A stretch of DNA of 64,000 nucleotides, taken from the NCBI GenBank assembly GCA_934754495.1, contig CAKVHW010000002.1:1-64000 (forward strand). The letters run 5' to 3'. This document shows positions 28,101-37,159 of this stretch, in pieces. The notes under the pieces are model-generated. The model worked only from the letters and a program-made list of their open reading frames with translations. It made no database searches and was not told the DNA's origin. The position numbers and the translations under genes are program-made. The DNA comes from an uncultured Clostridia bacterium. GTDB lineage: Bacteria; Bacillota; Clostridia; Christensenellales; UBA1242. Numbering within the stretch: position 1 is the stretch's first letter; every line of letters begins with the position of its first letter.

Positions 28101-28805
28101 TTAAGCATATGATGCACTAGAGTCTGTTGCATCAAAGATTGCTTTTGCATTTGCAATTGTTTTTGCTTCTGCTGTTTCTGTTCCACCATAGAAATCTGAT
28201 TGAATAACATTATATTGAACAGAAACAGTGATTTTACCACCACCTGCAACATCAGCATTTTTAATGGTTTCTGGAATTACAATACTAATAGTGTAGCTAA
28301 GTGTAACTTCGCCTTTTGATGTATCAACAACATACATGTTGCCAGTTGTTGCATTAGCAGTCATTAGGTAATAATTGTTGTCAGTATATTTTACTAAATA
28401 TGCTGTTGTCCCAGCAACCGAAACAGGGAAACTTGCAACTGAATTGCCAATACTTGATGCACCACCACTTGTAGTAATAGTGATTGTAGCTCTTAAAAGT
28501 GCACTAGTAGCAGAAGCATCTTTAAGGGCTGTGCCAGTAGATGTGGCTGCTGATTTTACTTTAACTGTGCAAGCCTGTTTCTTCATTTGACTTGGCAAAA
28601 CATAACCACTAAATGAAGTTAAGGCACTACCGTTTACCCAAACAGCAGACTTTAGTGTCATTTCACCATTGGCTGCACCAGATGTACCACCGAAATATGC
28701 CATGGTTACACCAAATGTAGCCATAATGCAGATTACGAATGCTGTAGCGATAACAGCAATACTAATTACACGTTTTTTCCTTTTGTTTAATTTCTTTTTT
28801 TCCAT
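28101..28805 (-). CDS. Secreted protein with SipW/TasA-type signal peptide (paralog C), 234 aa
   Basis: N-terminus MEKKKLNKRKKRVISIAVIA, then a hydrophobic core ending TFGVTMAYFGG, the same signal class as A and B but diverged. The mature part is Thr/Ser/Ala-rich: LKSAVWVNGSALTSFSGYVLP, a central ATITITTSGG, and KITVSVQYNVIQSDFYGGTE near the end. The VQYNVIQSDFYGG/AKTIANAKAIFD tail is closest to paralog D. Its promoter matches that of B, so the two may be co-regulated. Confidence 0.8.
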   Translation of the reverse strand: MEKKKLNKRKKRVISIAVIATAFVICIMATFGVTMAYFGGTSGAANGEMTLKSAVWVNGSALTSFSGYVLPSQMKKQACTVKVKSAATSTGTALKDASATSALLRATITITTSGGASSIGNSVASFPVSVAGTTAYLVKYTDNNYYLMTANATTGNMYVVDTSKGEVTLSYTISIVIPETIKNADVAGGGKITVSVQYNVIQSDFYGGTETAEAKTIANAKAIFDATDSSASYA

Positions 28806-28881
28806 TTTTCTTCCTTAAAACCTTGTTTTTTACAATAATTTTAATTTATTTTAAGCAATACTTGTACTTCTATACACTGAT

Positions 28882-28910
28882 ATAATAGCAAAAAGTTTTT
28901 ACTTTGTAAA
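28882..28910 (-). promoter_or_regulatory. Promoter of paralog C with internal operator-like repeat
   Basis: -35 TTTACA at 28905-28910, 17-base spacer, -10 TATTAT at 28882-28887. The AAAGT-N4-ACTTT element (28892-28905) fills the spacer as in paralog B. Confidence 0.75.
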
Positions 28911-28939
28911 ACAAATTAATGCAATTTTTAACAAAACTT

Positions 28940-29674
28940 TTAATCCTTATTAAATACTGTTTTTGCATTGGCATATGTTTTGGCTAATGCTGTTTCGCCA
29001 CCATTATAGAATAATGACTGAATAGCCTTAAATTCTATAGTGGCTGTAGCGGTTTTGCCACCATCGGCATTAGTGAAAGTGGTTGACACTGCAAACGAAA
29101 GTTTAAACATTACAGTAAGTTCTCCCCCATTGCTTGAAAGCGGAACTTCATATAATAGTGTGCTATCGGCAATAGTTGTTGCGGTCTTGTCGTTTACAAA
29201 GTACCAATATCCGTCTGATGGGTGTTTTACAATACGGCAAACCTTATTACTATCTATCATACCACTTGCGGTGGCAGTTTTATATACATCGGCATAAGTC
29301 ACACCCTCGCTAAGGTATTTACCCATATTGCCAGTAAATGTCACCTTAGCCCTAACAAGAGCATCGGTTGTGGCGTCTTTGTTAAAGTCTTCACCATTAC
29401 CAGACATAAGTGTAAGTTCGCAAGTTGGAATTACATTAACCCCTGGTATCATATACTTATCCATACTAATATTGGTTTGCGATGCTTCTTTGCCCACATA
29501 AAGTGGTGATTTTAGGTAAAGTGACGCACTCATTTGGTCACTACTACCTCCAAGATAAGCAAGGGTTATGCTAAAAGTAATTACCATAGTAATTAACAAC
29601 GCACACGAAAAAAGCAAAACCCATTTTAGGCTTAAACGCTTTTTTTGTTTAGTTGTGTTTCCATTTTCTAGCAT
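28940..29674 (-). CDS. Secreted protein with SipW/TasA-type signal peptide (paralog D), 244 aa
   Basis: N-terminus MLENGNTTKQKKRLSLKWVL, then a hydrophobic core and FSITLAYLGGSS, where the usual AYF is AYL. The mature part includes LYLKSPLYVGKEASQTNISM and ELTVMFKLSFAV, and the tail TIEFKAIQSLFYNGGETALAKTYANAKTVF parallels that of paralog C. GGGG lies five bases before the ATG. Its upstream region shares only TTTTGTTTTAC with B and C, so its control may differ. Confidence 0.8.
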   Translation of the reverse strand: MLENGNTTKQKKRLSLKWVLLFSCALLITMVITFSITLAYLGGSSDQMSASLYLKSPLYVGKEASQTNISMDKYMIPGVNVIPTCELTLMSGNGEDFNKDATTDALVRAKVTFTGNMGKYLSEGVTYADVYKTATASGMIDSNKVCRIVKHPSDGYWYFVNDKTATTIADSTLLYEVPLSSNGGELTVMFKLSFAVSTTFTNADGGKTATATIEFKAIQSLFYNGGETALAKTYANAKTVFNKD

Positions 29675-29820
29675 TTCTACCCCTTATAAATTTTTAAAAA
29701 CTCATTTAGAGCAATTATCCACAAACCCCACTGTGGACTTTACGCATTTATAGTACTTTATAATATTACTAAATTACCAAAATAAAGTAAAACAAAATCA
29801 TTTGGTTTTAGAAAATTGCT

Positions 29821-30516
29821 TTATAAAATTTCAACTAATTTATTGCCAACAAGATCACAGCTTGTAAGGTAGTATTCTATTCCGTTTTTGTTGTATGTAA
29901 GGCTTTGACGCTTGTCATAACTATGCAAATGCCCAAAAACCACCTTTTTTACACCATATTTTTCCATAAGTGCTGTTACTGGACTATCTTCGTGACGGCT
30001 ATTAAATGGCGGATAATGTGTTATGCAGATTATTATGTCGCCGTCTTCTTTTAGAGTGTTTGCTTCTTTTAGGCTAAGTTCTAGCCTAATAAGTTCCCTA
30101 TTAAAAATTTTTTCATCTTCAGGTGTTTTGTGTGTTGTTTCTGGCACAATCCAGCCCCTACTTCCGCATATTATCACATTGCCAAACTTTATTGCATCGT
30201 TTTGAATGGCATACATATTTGCCGGAAGTTTTGACCTAAGGTAAGAAATGCTTTTCCACCAATAGTCGTGGTTTCCCCTTAAAATTACCTTTTTACCCTT
30301 AAACTGTGCTATATATTCTAAGTCCGCAATTGCATCTTTTAGGTGCATAGCCCACGAAATATCGCCTGGAATAAGCACAACATCGTCATCGGTCACAAGG
30401 TTGTTCCAACTTTCTTCGATGTCTTGCAAATAGTTTTCCCACACTGGCCCAAATATGTTCATGGGTTTGTTGCTATTAATGCTAAGGTGCAAGTCGCTAA
30501 TACTAAATACTTTCAA
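29821..30516 (-). CDS. Calcineurin-like metallophosphoesterase, 231 aa
   Basis: A complete metallophosphoesterase motif set is visible: SISDLHLS (residues 4-11), PGDISWAM, RGNHDYWW, THYPPFNS and FGHLHSYDK. This is the two-metal hydrolase fold and matches the conserved Firmicutes phosphohydrolase annotated only by family. The substrate is unknown. It lies between the SipW-type cluster and a divergent spore-surface-like gene, with no clear operon partner. Confidence 0.9.
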   Translation of the reverse strand: MKVFSISDLHLSINSNKPMNIFGPVWENYLQDIEESWNNLVTDDDVVLIPGDISWAMHLKDAIADLEYIAQFKGKKVILRGNHDYWWKSISYLRSKLPANMYAIQNDAIKFGNVIICGSRGWIVPETTHKTPEDEKIFNRELIRLELSLKEANTLKEDGDIIICITHYPPFNSRHEDSPVTALMEKYGVKKVVFGHLHSYDKRQSLTYNKNGIEYYLTSCDLVGNKLVEIL

Positions 30517-30602
30517 AACTTCGTTCTCCTACAACTGCATTATAACACAAAGCCTTTTGGTTTTGCAAAAAATTTTGCACACTTTAGGTTTTGTAATCAT
30601 AA

Positions 30603-30611
30603 CATATTGTA
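30603..30611 (+). promoter_or_regulatory. Possible sigma-K/E-like -10 box before the 30645 gene
   Basis: CATATTGTA fits CATAnnnTA, the sigma-K -10 pattern, 33 bases before the start. A matching AC -35 at the right spacing is not clear, so this is weak. Confidence 0.3.
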
Positions 30612-30644
30612 TACAGGCTTATTAAATAAAGGAGGTAAGTAAAA

Positions 30645-31298
30645 ATGTCATTTTATTCTGGAGCACGACAAAACTGTTTTCCTGGACCGCTTACAGGCAA
30701 TCCTTTAACTGGCTTGTGCGAAAAGGCTTGCATTCACACTCAAAAAATTTTTGATGCGTGCATGCGTCAAGTTCAAGAATCCGATTTGCAAATAACAACC
30801 ACTGGTTATAACCCTGCAAACCCTACACTTCCACTTACTTTTGTGAGTGCTGTGTGCCAAACAGGCAATGTGACCATAAACAACCTTGTGGTTGACCGCT
30901 TTGAAGACAGACCTTGCTTTGCAAGAGTTAGTGGAAATGTGGTTATTCCTATCATTATTACATACACCGATGCAAACAACGTAACTGGCACTGCTACTGG
31001 CAACATCACTGTTAATCAAGATGTTGTGTTGTATGTGCCACAACCTTCTATTGTACCTTTTAGAATAGAAGCCTTTGCTACTTGTATGGGCATTGACGGT
31101 GAGTACGTTGGAACAGATACATTTAGCATTGATTGTTGTATTGCTGTAATTACAAAGGTTGTAGTTGATGCAGATATTTTAGTACCTAGTTACGGCTATG
31201 CTAAAATTCCACCATGTCAAGAATACACACAAGATGTTTGCAATGGTTTCTTCGACTTGCCATTGTACCCAATGCAAAACCCTGTTGTTAACAACTAG
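30645..31298 (+). CDS. Cys-containing spore-coat/exosporium-like protein, 217 aa
   Basis: Begins MSFYSGARQNCFPGPLTGN; LCEKACIHTQKIFDACMRQV near residues 24-43 resembles the opening of clostridial spore-surface proteins (CxxKACxxxxKxxDAC). A beta-rich middle follows (VSGNVVIPIIITYTDANNVTGTATG) with scattered cysteines, a CC pair (SIDCCIAVI), and PPCQEYTQDVCNGFFDLPLYP at the end. No signal peptide, which fits a mother-cell-made coat protein. AAAGGAGGT gives a strong ribosome site. The family link is by pattern only. A strong terminator follows. Confidence 0.6.
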   Translation: MSFYSGARQNCFPGPLTGNPLTGLCEKACIHTQKIFDACMRQVQESDLQITTTGYNPANPTLPLTFVSAVCQTGNVTINNLVVDRFEDRPCFARVSGNVVIPIIITYTDANNVTGTATGNITVNQDVVLYVPQPSIVPFRIEAFATCMGIDGEYVGTDTFSIDCCIAVITKVVVDADILVPSYGYAKIPPCQEYTQDVCNGFFDLPLYPMQNPVVNN

Positions 31299-31305
31299 CA
31301 AAAAC

Positions 31306-31340
31306 AAAAAAACACCTTGATTTTTTCAAGGTGTTTTTTC
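31306..31340 (+). terminator. Terminator of the 30645 gene
   Basis: Hairpin AAAACACCTTGA / TCAAGGTGTTTT followed by T. Confidence 0.92.
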
Positions 31341-31398
31341 TTACCACAAAATTATAAAAATCACTAAATAAAGCCATATTTAATTAGTTTGCATAACA

Positions 31399-31429
31399 CA
31401 AAAAAAATACTCCACAGGGAGTATTATTT
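31399..31429 (-). terminator. Terminator of the 31424 gene
   Basis: Hairpin AATACTCC / GGAGTATT with a T-run on the minus strand, overlapping the 3' end of the gene. Confidence 0.8.
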
Positions 31430-31864
31430 TCTATTGCTAAATAATGCAACAATTGGTGTAACAAGACCTAAGAATAAAATAATGTAACAACCAATTGAAG
31501 GATACCAAATAATGCTAGAACTTGAGATGCTAACACAGTATAAAAGTGCAGAAACAAAACTTAGTGATGCACAAATAATTGTAAGCACTGCTGCCCCGAT
31601 AACAATCCAATCAATAATTTCGTGTTTGAAGATAAATTGTAAAATAAGAGATACTAGCAAAATCATAGCCATAACCAAGCTACAAATATATAGCACTCTG
31701 GAAATAACCATAAGTGGGTCTGTATAACTTGCAAAAGCCGAGTATGAGTAAGCTCCCCTATAATCGCCAACTCTATAACCTAAAAAGTTTAGAAAAAGTG
31801 GCAAAATAAATAATGCACTAAGCACGCAAGATATAATTTTTAAAACAAATTGTTTGGTTTTCAT
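31424..31864 (-). CDS. Four-helix membrane protein, 146 aa
   Basis: Not recognised. Four hydrophobic segments (about residues 10-27, 53-80, 85-112, 119-141) with short loops and a basic C-terminus (FSNRK). A similar-sized four-segment protein lies directly upstream at 31921, so the two may be distant paralogs or partners (inference). Confidence 0.7.
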   Translation of the reverse strand: MKTKQFVLKIISCVLSALFILPLFLNFLGYRVGDYRGAYSYSAFASYTDPLMVISRVLYICSLVMAMILLVSLILQFIFKHEIIDWIVIGAAVLTIICASLSFVSALLYCVSISSSSIIWYPSIGCYIILFLGLVTPIVALFSNRK

Positions 31865-31920
31865 AAGTTTTTAGCTCCATTTTCAATATGATAATACAAG
31901 TTTTGAAAAACAATGTCAAA

Positions 31921-32415
31921 TTATTTTTTTACTTTCTTTTTCTTTAATGACAAAAAGTAGCAAGTAAGGTTTAAAGCACCAATAACCAGCCCACAAACAA
32001 GCATAAGAATTGTTGTTCCGCCTACTTTGTATGTAAGCGATGCACTGCCGTCAATTTGTGTGTTGTTTTTGCAGTAAATTATTGTAAATAAAAACATTAA
32101 AAATGCACTAACCATAATTATTATTGCAAAAATCAACCTTGTAATGCCACCTTGCTGTTTGTCCATTGTAAGTTTTACGGTGTAAATAATGTTTACAATT
32201 ATTGCAAGCACTAAAATTAGTGCAAACACAAACGAAAGTTTTAACAATACACTATTTTGCTCTAAATATCCAAATAGTGACACTTCAACTGGGGCGTTTG
32301 TTTGAACACCTTTGCTTATAATTGAGTATCCATCAAAAAATGTACCAAGCATTAGCGGAATTACTAGAAAAACCGAAAACAAACTAAGCAAATTTATTAA
32401 TTTTTTGTTATCCAT
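31921..32415 (-). CDS. Four-helix membrane protein, 164 aa
   Basis: Not recognised. Membrane segments at about residues 8-26, 55-80, 90-112 and 128-155, an extracytoplasmic loop NNTQIDGSASLTYKVGG, and a basic tail KKKKVKK. It begins 14 bases after the engB stop, so it is likely co-transcribed with that GTPase gene. Confidence 0.7.
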   Translation of the reverse strand: MDNKKLINLLSLFSVFLVIPLMLGTFFDGYSIISKGVQTNAPVEVSLFGYLEQNSVLLKLSFVFALILVLAIIVNIIYTVKLTMDKQQGGITRLIFAIIIMVSAFLMFLFTIIYCKNNTQIDGSASLTYKVGGTTILMLVCGLVIGALNLTCYFLSLKKKKVKK

Positions 32416-32429
32416 TTTATTGTCCTTTT

Positions 32430-33011
32430 TTATTTAATTAAGGTTTCTATTCTATTCAAAACTTCTTCCTTATTATAGGCTGTTTCGTTGCTAACACACA
32501 CAATGTTGCCTACCCCTACTCCTAGCCCATTAGCAACCACAAGTTTTGCTCTGCTAAGTTGTGCTTTACTTAGTTTGTCACTTTTGGTTGCAATTATCAT
32601 ACAAGGTATTTTGTAATAACTTAAAAATTTAAACATTACCTTGTCTTGCTCGCTAGGTTCGTGCCTAACATCTACTAGCATACACACGCACTTAAGGTTG
32701 TCGTTGTCTGTAAGATATGGTTCTATCAAACTCTGCCAACCTTCAATTTCTCTTGCGCTTGCTTTAGCAAATCCATAACCCGGAAGGTCAACAAAATACA
32801 AGTTGTCGTTAATTTTAAAATAGTTTATAAGCCTAGTTCTACCTGCAAGACTACTTGTTTTTGCAAGTTTTTTTTGACCGCATAACATGTTTATTAGGCT
32901 ACTTTTGCCCACATTACTACGTCCAACAAATGCCACCTGTGGCAACTTGTCATTCATAACCATATTAGGGTCAGCAACACTAGTTATAAACTCCGCCGAT
33001 GTGATTTTCAT
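32430..33011 (-). CDS. engB: Ribosome-biogenesis GTPase EngB/YsxC
   Basis: 193 aa. TrmE-Era-EngA-like GTPase: G1 GRSNVGKSS at about 30-38, G2/G3 GRTRLINYF and VDLPGYGFA, G4 ATKSDK near 141, and G5-like CVSNETAYNKEEVL. It acts in late 50S subunit assembly in Bacillus. Next upstream are clpX and clpP, a common Firmicutes neighbourhood. The start MKITSAEFITSVADP fits the family. Confidence 0.95.
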   Translation of the reverse strand: MKITSAEFITSVADPNMVMNDKLPQVAFVGRSNVGKSSLINMLCGQKKLAKTSSLAGRTRLINYFKINDNLYFVDLPGYGFAKASAREIEGWQSLIEPYLTDNDNLKCVCMLVDVRHEPSEQDKVMFKFLSYYKIPCMIIATKSDKLSKAQLSRAKLVVANGLGVGVGNIVCVSNETAYNKEEVLNRIETLIK

Positions 33012-33146
33012 AAATTCTCCTAATAATAATATATCACATTACTTTAACTCTCTCAAAACGATTTTAAAAAATATGCATTATTCGTTAGAAAATTTTTCCT
33101 GTTGCATTTTAATCTTATTTAATATTTACAAACCATGCAAACAAAT

Positions 33147-33177
33147 AAAAAAGCCCTAATTATAGGGCTTTTTTTAA
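33147..33177 (-). terminator. Terminator of clpX
   Basis: Hairpin AAAAGCCCTA / TAGGGCTTTT with T-runs. Confidence 0.92.
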
Positions 33178-34427
33178 GAACATTTTTCAGTTTGTTCCTG
33201 TGTTTCTTGTTTTATTGTATCTACCAATAATTTGTTCCCGTCTGACGAAATAACAACTTTTTTAATTGATTTATCAGATGGAACTTTATACATAACGTCA
33301 AGCATATTTTCTTCTATAATTGTACGTAATCCACGTGCACCTGTTTTTAGGCTGATTGCACGTTTTGCAATGTATTTAATTGCGGAATCTTGAAAATCAA
33401 GGTCAACACCGTCCATTTCAAACAATGTTTTGTATTGTTTTACTAGGGCATTTTTAGGCTCTTTCATAATCTTAACAAGAGCATCTTCATCAAGTTCGTT
33501 TAAGCCCACAACAATTGGCAATCTTCCTACAAATTCAGGAATTAAACCATATTTTATTAAATCGTGTGGTTGAATTTGTTTAATAAAAGTGCTTACACTC
33601 TTTTCCTTTTTAATATCACCAGAAAAGCCAAGCGATGTGTTGTTGATACGGTTTTCAATAATTTTATCAAGTCCCACGAATGCACCACCACAAATAAACA
33701 AAATATTCGAGGTGTTAATTTGCAAACATTCTTGATGTGGGTGTTTTCTGCCACCTTGTGGTGGAACAGATGCCGTAGTGTCTTCAATGATTTTTAGTAG
33801 TGCTTGTTGAACACCTTCTCCACTCACATCACGAGTAATGCTAACATTTTCACTTTTCTTAGTTATCTTGTCGATTTCGTCAATATAAATTATTCCACGT
33901 TCGGCGCTAGCAATGTCGTAGTTGGCATTTTGAATAAGTTTTAATAAAATGTTTTCTACGTCTTCACCCACATAGCCTGCTTCTGTAAGTGTTGTTGCAT
34001 CTGCTTGAGCAAATGGGACTTTTAAAATTCTAGCAAGAGTACGGGCAATCATTGTTTTACCTGTACCTGTTGGGCCAATTAGCAAAACATTGCTTTTATC
34101 AAGTTCTATATTATCTTCTTTCTTACCTGCTTTTTTGTTGGCAAGGTTGTGATTAATACGCTTATAATGGTTGTACACTGCCACCGACAAAACTCTTTTA
34201 GCATCATCTTGTCCAACAATATACTCATCTAGCATTTCCTTTATTCTTTCTGGTGTAGGCAAATCAACTACTTCTGCCCCCGTTTGAAAAGAAAACATCT
34301 CAGAGCAAGTTTTCACACAATCGGAACAAATATAACTTTTTCCGTCTGGACTAACCACCATTTCCATTCCGTCTTTAGCAACAGTGCCACAAAACGAGCA
34401 CTTAGTTTGATTTTGGGTTTCGTTCAT
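33174..34427 (-). CDS. clpX: ATP-dependent Clp protease ATPase subunit ClpX
   Basis: 417 aa. An N-terminal zinc-binding domain (Cys10, Cys13, Cys34, Cys37) precedes an AAA+ module with Walker [11 protein letters not shown] near residue 115, pore loop [10 protein letters not shown], Walker [11 protein letters not shown], and an IGF-type loop region (LGFSGD) for ClpP docking. It unfolds tagged substrates into ClpP. clpP lies directly upstream with a terminator between (34443-34482), so part of the messages may end before clpX. Confidence 0.97.
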   Translation of the reverse strand: MNETQNQTKCSFCGTVAKDGMEMVVSPDGKSYICSDCVKTCSEMFSFQTGAEVVDLPTPERIKEMLDEYIVGQDDAKRVLSVAVYNHYKRINHNLANKKAGKKEDNIELDKSNVLLIGPTGTGKTMIARTLARILKVPFAQADATTLTEAGYVGEDVENILLKLIQNANYDIASAERGIIYIDEIDKITKKSENVSITRDVSGEGVQQALLKIIEDTTASVPPQGGRKHPHQECLQINTSNILFICGGAFVGLDKIIENRINNTSLGFSGDIKKEKSVSTFIKQIQPHDLIKYGLIPEFVGRLPIVVGLNELDEDALVKIMKEPKNALVKQYKTLFEMDGVDLDFQDSAIKYIAKRAISLKTGARGLRTIIEENMLDVMYKVPSDKSIKKVVISSDGNKLLVDTIKQETQEQTEKCS

Positions 34428-34442
34428 AATAACTCCTATATT

Positions 34443-34483
34443 TTAAAAAGGCTGGCTTTATTAAAAAACCAGCTCTTTTGTTT
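34443..34483 (-). terminator. Terminator between clpP and clpX
   Basis: Minus strand hairpin GAGCTGG / CCAGCC with an A/T-rich loop, then five T. Confidence 0.7.
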
Positions 34484-34484
34484 T

Positions 34485-35066
34485 TTAAGCACGTTTTGAA
34501 ATAACCTTATCTACAATTCCGTATTTTACGGCTTCTTCCGCACTCATATAATTATCTCTATCAATGTCTTTCTCAACTTTATCAAGTGGTTGGCTTGTGT
34601 TTTCGCTAAGAAGTTTAATCATATTATTTTTAATTTTACTAATATGATTAGCGGTAATAACAATATCAGTAGCCTGACCTTGTGCTCCGCCAAGTGGTTG
34701 GTGAATCATAACTTCACTATTAGGCAAAATTAATCTTTTGCCCTTAGCACCACTTGAAAGCAAAAATGATGCCATAGATGCCGCCATGCCAATACAAATT
34801 GTAGAAACATCACATTTAATAAAGTTCATGGTGTCATATATCGCCATACCTGCAGTAACACTTCCACCAGGGCTATTGATATATAAGCTGATATCTTTTG
34901 TAGGGTCTTTAGCCTCAAGGAAAAGAAGTTGTGCCACAACAGTATTTGCCATATCATCGTTAATTTCGCCAGAGATAAACACAATTCTATCTTCTAGCAA
35001 ACGGCTATAAATATCATAACTTCTTTCACCCCTAGTAGTCTGGTCAATAACCATAGGAATTAACAT
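34485..35066 (-). CDS. clpP: ATP-dependent Clp protease proteolytic subunit ClpP
   Basis: 193 aa. Catalytic triad Ser97 (GMAASMAS), His122 (MIHQPLGG) and Asp171 (DIDRDNYM), plus the N-terminal [17 protein letters not shown] processing region. It forms the 14-mer protease chamber used with ClpX. AAGGAG lies eight bases before the ATG, and the gene starts 27 bases after tig, as in many bacteria. Confidence 0.98.
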   Translation of the reverse strand: MLIPMVIDQTTRGERSYDIYSRLLEDRIVFISGEINDDMANTVVAQLLFLEAKDPTKDISLYINSPGGSVTAGMAIYDTMNFIKCDVSTICIGMAASMASFLLSSGAKGKRLILPNSEVMIHQPLGGAQGQATDIVITANHISKIKNNMIKLLSENTSQPLDKVEKDIDRDNYMSAEEAVKYGIVDKVISKRA

Positions 35067-35093
35067 AATTAATTCTCCTTGATTTTTAAATTA

Positions 35094-36371
35094 TTATTTG
35101 TTCTTTTCAACCAAGAAAGTTAAAAGTTTATCCATTAGTATATCATTTTTAATGTATCCCATTCTATCGTCTGTAATGGTTTCTTTGTATTCTTTAATGG
35201 TTTTTTTAGCAGATTTTGCCAATTCTTTAATTTTTTCATCAACATCTGCTTTAGTAACTTCCATTTTTTCTTGCTTAATAATTTGTTGCATAGCAAGACG
35301 GATTTTCAAACTCTTAACAGCATTCTTTCTGTTTTCTTCTCTTAGTTCGTCAACAGTTTTGTTTAAATATTTAGCATAATCTTCAAGTTTTAAACCTTGA
35401 TACATCAATCTATATTCTAGGTCTTGCATTACATGGTCAAGTTCGTGGTCAACAAGTGTATCTGGAAGGTCTACTTTCATATCTTTAACAATTGCGTCAA
35501 TAATCTTATTTTCTGTTTCGATTTTAGCGTTTTCAATTGCATGTTCTTCCAAATGTTCTTTAATGTGTCCCTTGTAATCAGCAAGTGTTTCAAATTCACT
35601 AATGTCACTAGCAAATGCATCGTCTAGTTCTGGAAGTTCTTTTCTCTTAACTGCATTTACAGTTACAACAAACTTAGCATCTTTACCTTTTAGGTCTTCT
35701 GCTTGATAATTTTCTGGGAACTTAACATTAACATCTCTTGTTTCGCCTGCTTTGGCACCAACAAGTTGTTCTTCAAATGTGTCAATAAATTGATGGCTAC
35801 CAATTTCAAGTTCAAAGTTTTCAGCCTTTCCACCTTGGAATGCTACTCCATCAATAAATCCTTCAAAGTTGATGTCAGCAACATCACCCATTTCAATAGC
35901 ACCATCTTTTTCTACAAGACGTGCATGGTGAAGACGTGCATGTTCAAGTTCTTCCTTAACGTCTTTGTCGGTTACCTTTTTAGGTTCTACATGAATGCCA
36001 AGACCTGTGTACTTTCCAAGAGTTACTTCTGGCATAACAGGAATTTGTGCCAAAATAACAACACCCTTATCGTCAAGTTTTTTAACACTTAGGCTTGGAG
36101 CATCAATTGGGTCAAGGTCTTTTTCTTTAGCAATAACAGTATCATATGCTTTGCCAAATGCTTCTGTAAGTGCATCTTCATAAAATACACTTGGACCATA
36201 CATACTTTCAATTACCTTTCTTGGTACTTTACCCTTTCTAAAACCTTCAACATTATATTTACCCTTAGTGCGGTTGTATGCTTCATCAACTTCCGCTTTC
36301 CATTCTTCAGGAGTTAAACTAACTTCAAGTTCAACAATATTTTTTGGTTTTTTTACTAATTCGTATTTCAT
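35094..36371 (-). CDS. tig: Trigger factor, ribosome-associated chaperone
   Basis: 425 aa. The N-terminal ribosome-binding domain contains GFRKGKVPRKVIE (the GFRxGxxP signature, about residues 43-55), followed by an FKBP-type prolyl isomerase domain (GDVADINFEGFIDGVAFQGGKAENFELEIGS, about 161-200) and a long helical C-terminal domain. It helps nascent chains fold and leads the tig-clpP-clpX group behind two tandem promoters. Confidence 0.97.
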   Translation of the reverse strand: MKYELVKKPKNIVELEVSLTPEEWKAEVDEAYNRTKGKYNVEGFRKGKVPRKVIESMYGPSVFYEDALTEAFGKAYDTVIAKEKDLDPIDAPSLSVKKLDDKGVVILAQIPVMPEVTLGKYTGLGIHVEPKKVTDKDVKEELEHARLHHARLVEKDGAIEMGDVADINFEGFIDGVAFQGGKAENFELEIGSHQFIDTFEEQLVGAKAGETRDVNVKFPENYQAEDLKGKDAKFVVTVNAVKRKELPELDDAFASDISEFETLADYKGHIKEHLEEHAIENAKIETENKIIDAIVKDMKVDLPDTLVDHELDHVMQDLEYRLMYQGLKLEDYAKYLNKTVDELREENRKNAVKSLKIRLAMQQIIKQEKMEVTKADVDEKIKELAKSAKKTIKEYKETITDDRMGYIKNDILMDKLLTFLVEKNK

Positions 36372-36405
36372 TTATTTCTCCTTAATACTTTAAAAGTCTA
36401 GCTTA

Positions 36406-36448
36406 AGTATAGCATAAAAAAAATATATAATCAATTTTAATGTGTCAA
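36406..36448 (-). promoter_or_regulatory. Tandem promoters of tig-clpP
   Basis: Proximal: TTGATT at 36429-36434, N17, TATACT at 36406-36411. Distal: TTGACA at 36443-36448, N17, TATTTT at 36420-36425. Both are on the minus strand; the two sites interleave. Confidence 0.75.
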
Positions 36449-36478
36449 AAAAAATAAAATTAATTATACAATATCGTA

Positions 36479-36508
36479 CAAAAAATGCCACAAATGTGGC
36501 AATTTTTA
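36479..36508 (-). terminator. Terminator of the 36506 gene
   Basis: Hairpin AAAATTGCCACA / TGTGGCATTTTT on the minus strand. Confidence 0.85.
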
Positions 36509-36844
36509 TAACATTTTTATAGCAATATAAAAAAACACTAAACCAAACAAAGCAAAAGCGGTTATGGAAATTAAAATATTAGCTTTGCTTTCTTGTTCTA
36601 AAAAACTTTGTTTTTTCTTTTCAATTTTTTCTTCTGGGTCAATAAAATCACTTACTTTTGTGCGGTCGCTATCAATTTTTTTTCTAACAAAAAGATAGGC
36701 AATATAAAAACATGTTGAACCTATTAAAAATAGCGAAACAGGAATAAGAGCATCAACAGCGGTTGAAATGCCCACAAATATACAACAAAGCACAATAGCA
36801 ACTATTAAAATAATGTTATATTTATTTGAAAAAAACTTTTTCAT
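36506..36844 (-). CDS. Small membrane protein, 112 aa
   Basis: Not recognised. Three hydrophobic segments (about residues 9-28, 32-50, 89-110) with a central charged stretch (KIDSDRTKVSDFIDPEEKIEKKKQSFLEQE). It lies eight bases after another small membrane gene. Confidence 0.7.
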   Translation of the reverse strand: MKKFFSNKYNIILIVAIVLCCIFVGISTAVDALIPVSLFLIGSTCFYIAYLFVRKKIDSDRTKVSDFIDPEEKIEKKKQSFLEQESKANILISITAFALFGLVFFYIAIKML

Positions 36845-36852
36845 CTAACCAC

Positions 36853-37116
36853 CTAAATTATCATTAACACAACCACAGTTACTGCAGCCGCAAGCCAAAT
36901 TATCTTTTTTAAAATACTGCGTTTCGATAGCACATAACAAAGTGATGAAAACCCCACCAAAAAGTATGCAATATACACTGCAATTTTATTGAAAATAGCA
37001 CACACATTTGGTGCAAAATTAAGTTTACTCATAATAAGTGCTGCAGCAATTAAAATAAGTGCTATGTATGCAACAAAATTAGTTAATGCTCTAAGCCCAC
37101 TACCATTTTTATTCAT
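36853..37116 (-). CDS. Small membrane protein, 87 aa
   Basis: Not recognised. Three hydrophobic segments (about 10-30, 36-57, 67-87) fill most of the protein. It lies between rluD and the 36506 gene in one orientation and is probably co-transcribed with both. Confidence 0.7.
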   Translation of the reverse strand: MNKNGSGLRALTNFVAYIALILIAAALIMSKLNFAPNVCAIFNKIAVYIAYFLVGFSSLCYVLSKRSILKKIIWLAAAVTVVVLMII

Positions 37117-37159
37117 AATTCACCTCTATAAAAATATTATATCACAATTTGTATAAATT

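Noticed and set aside
29715..29723. Perfect DnaA box TTATCCACA upstream of paralog D
   Set aside because: A single box, with no cluster, unwinding element or dnaA gene; not an origin.
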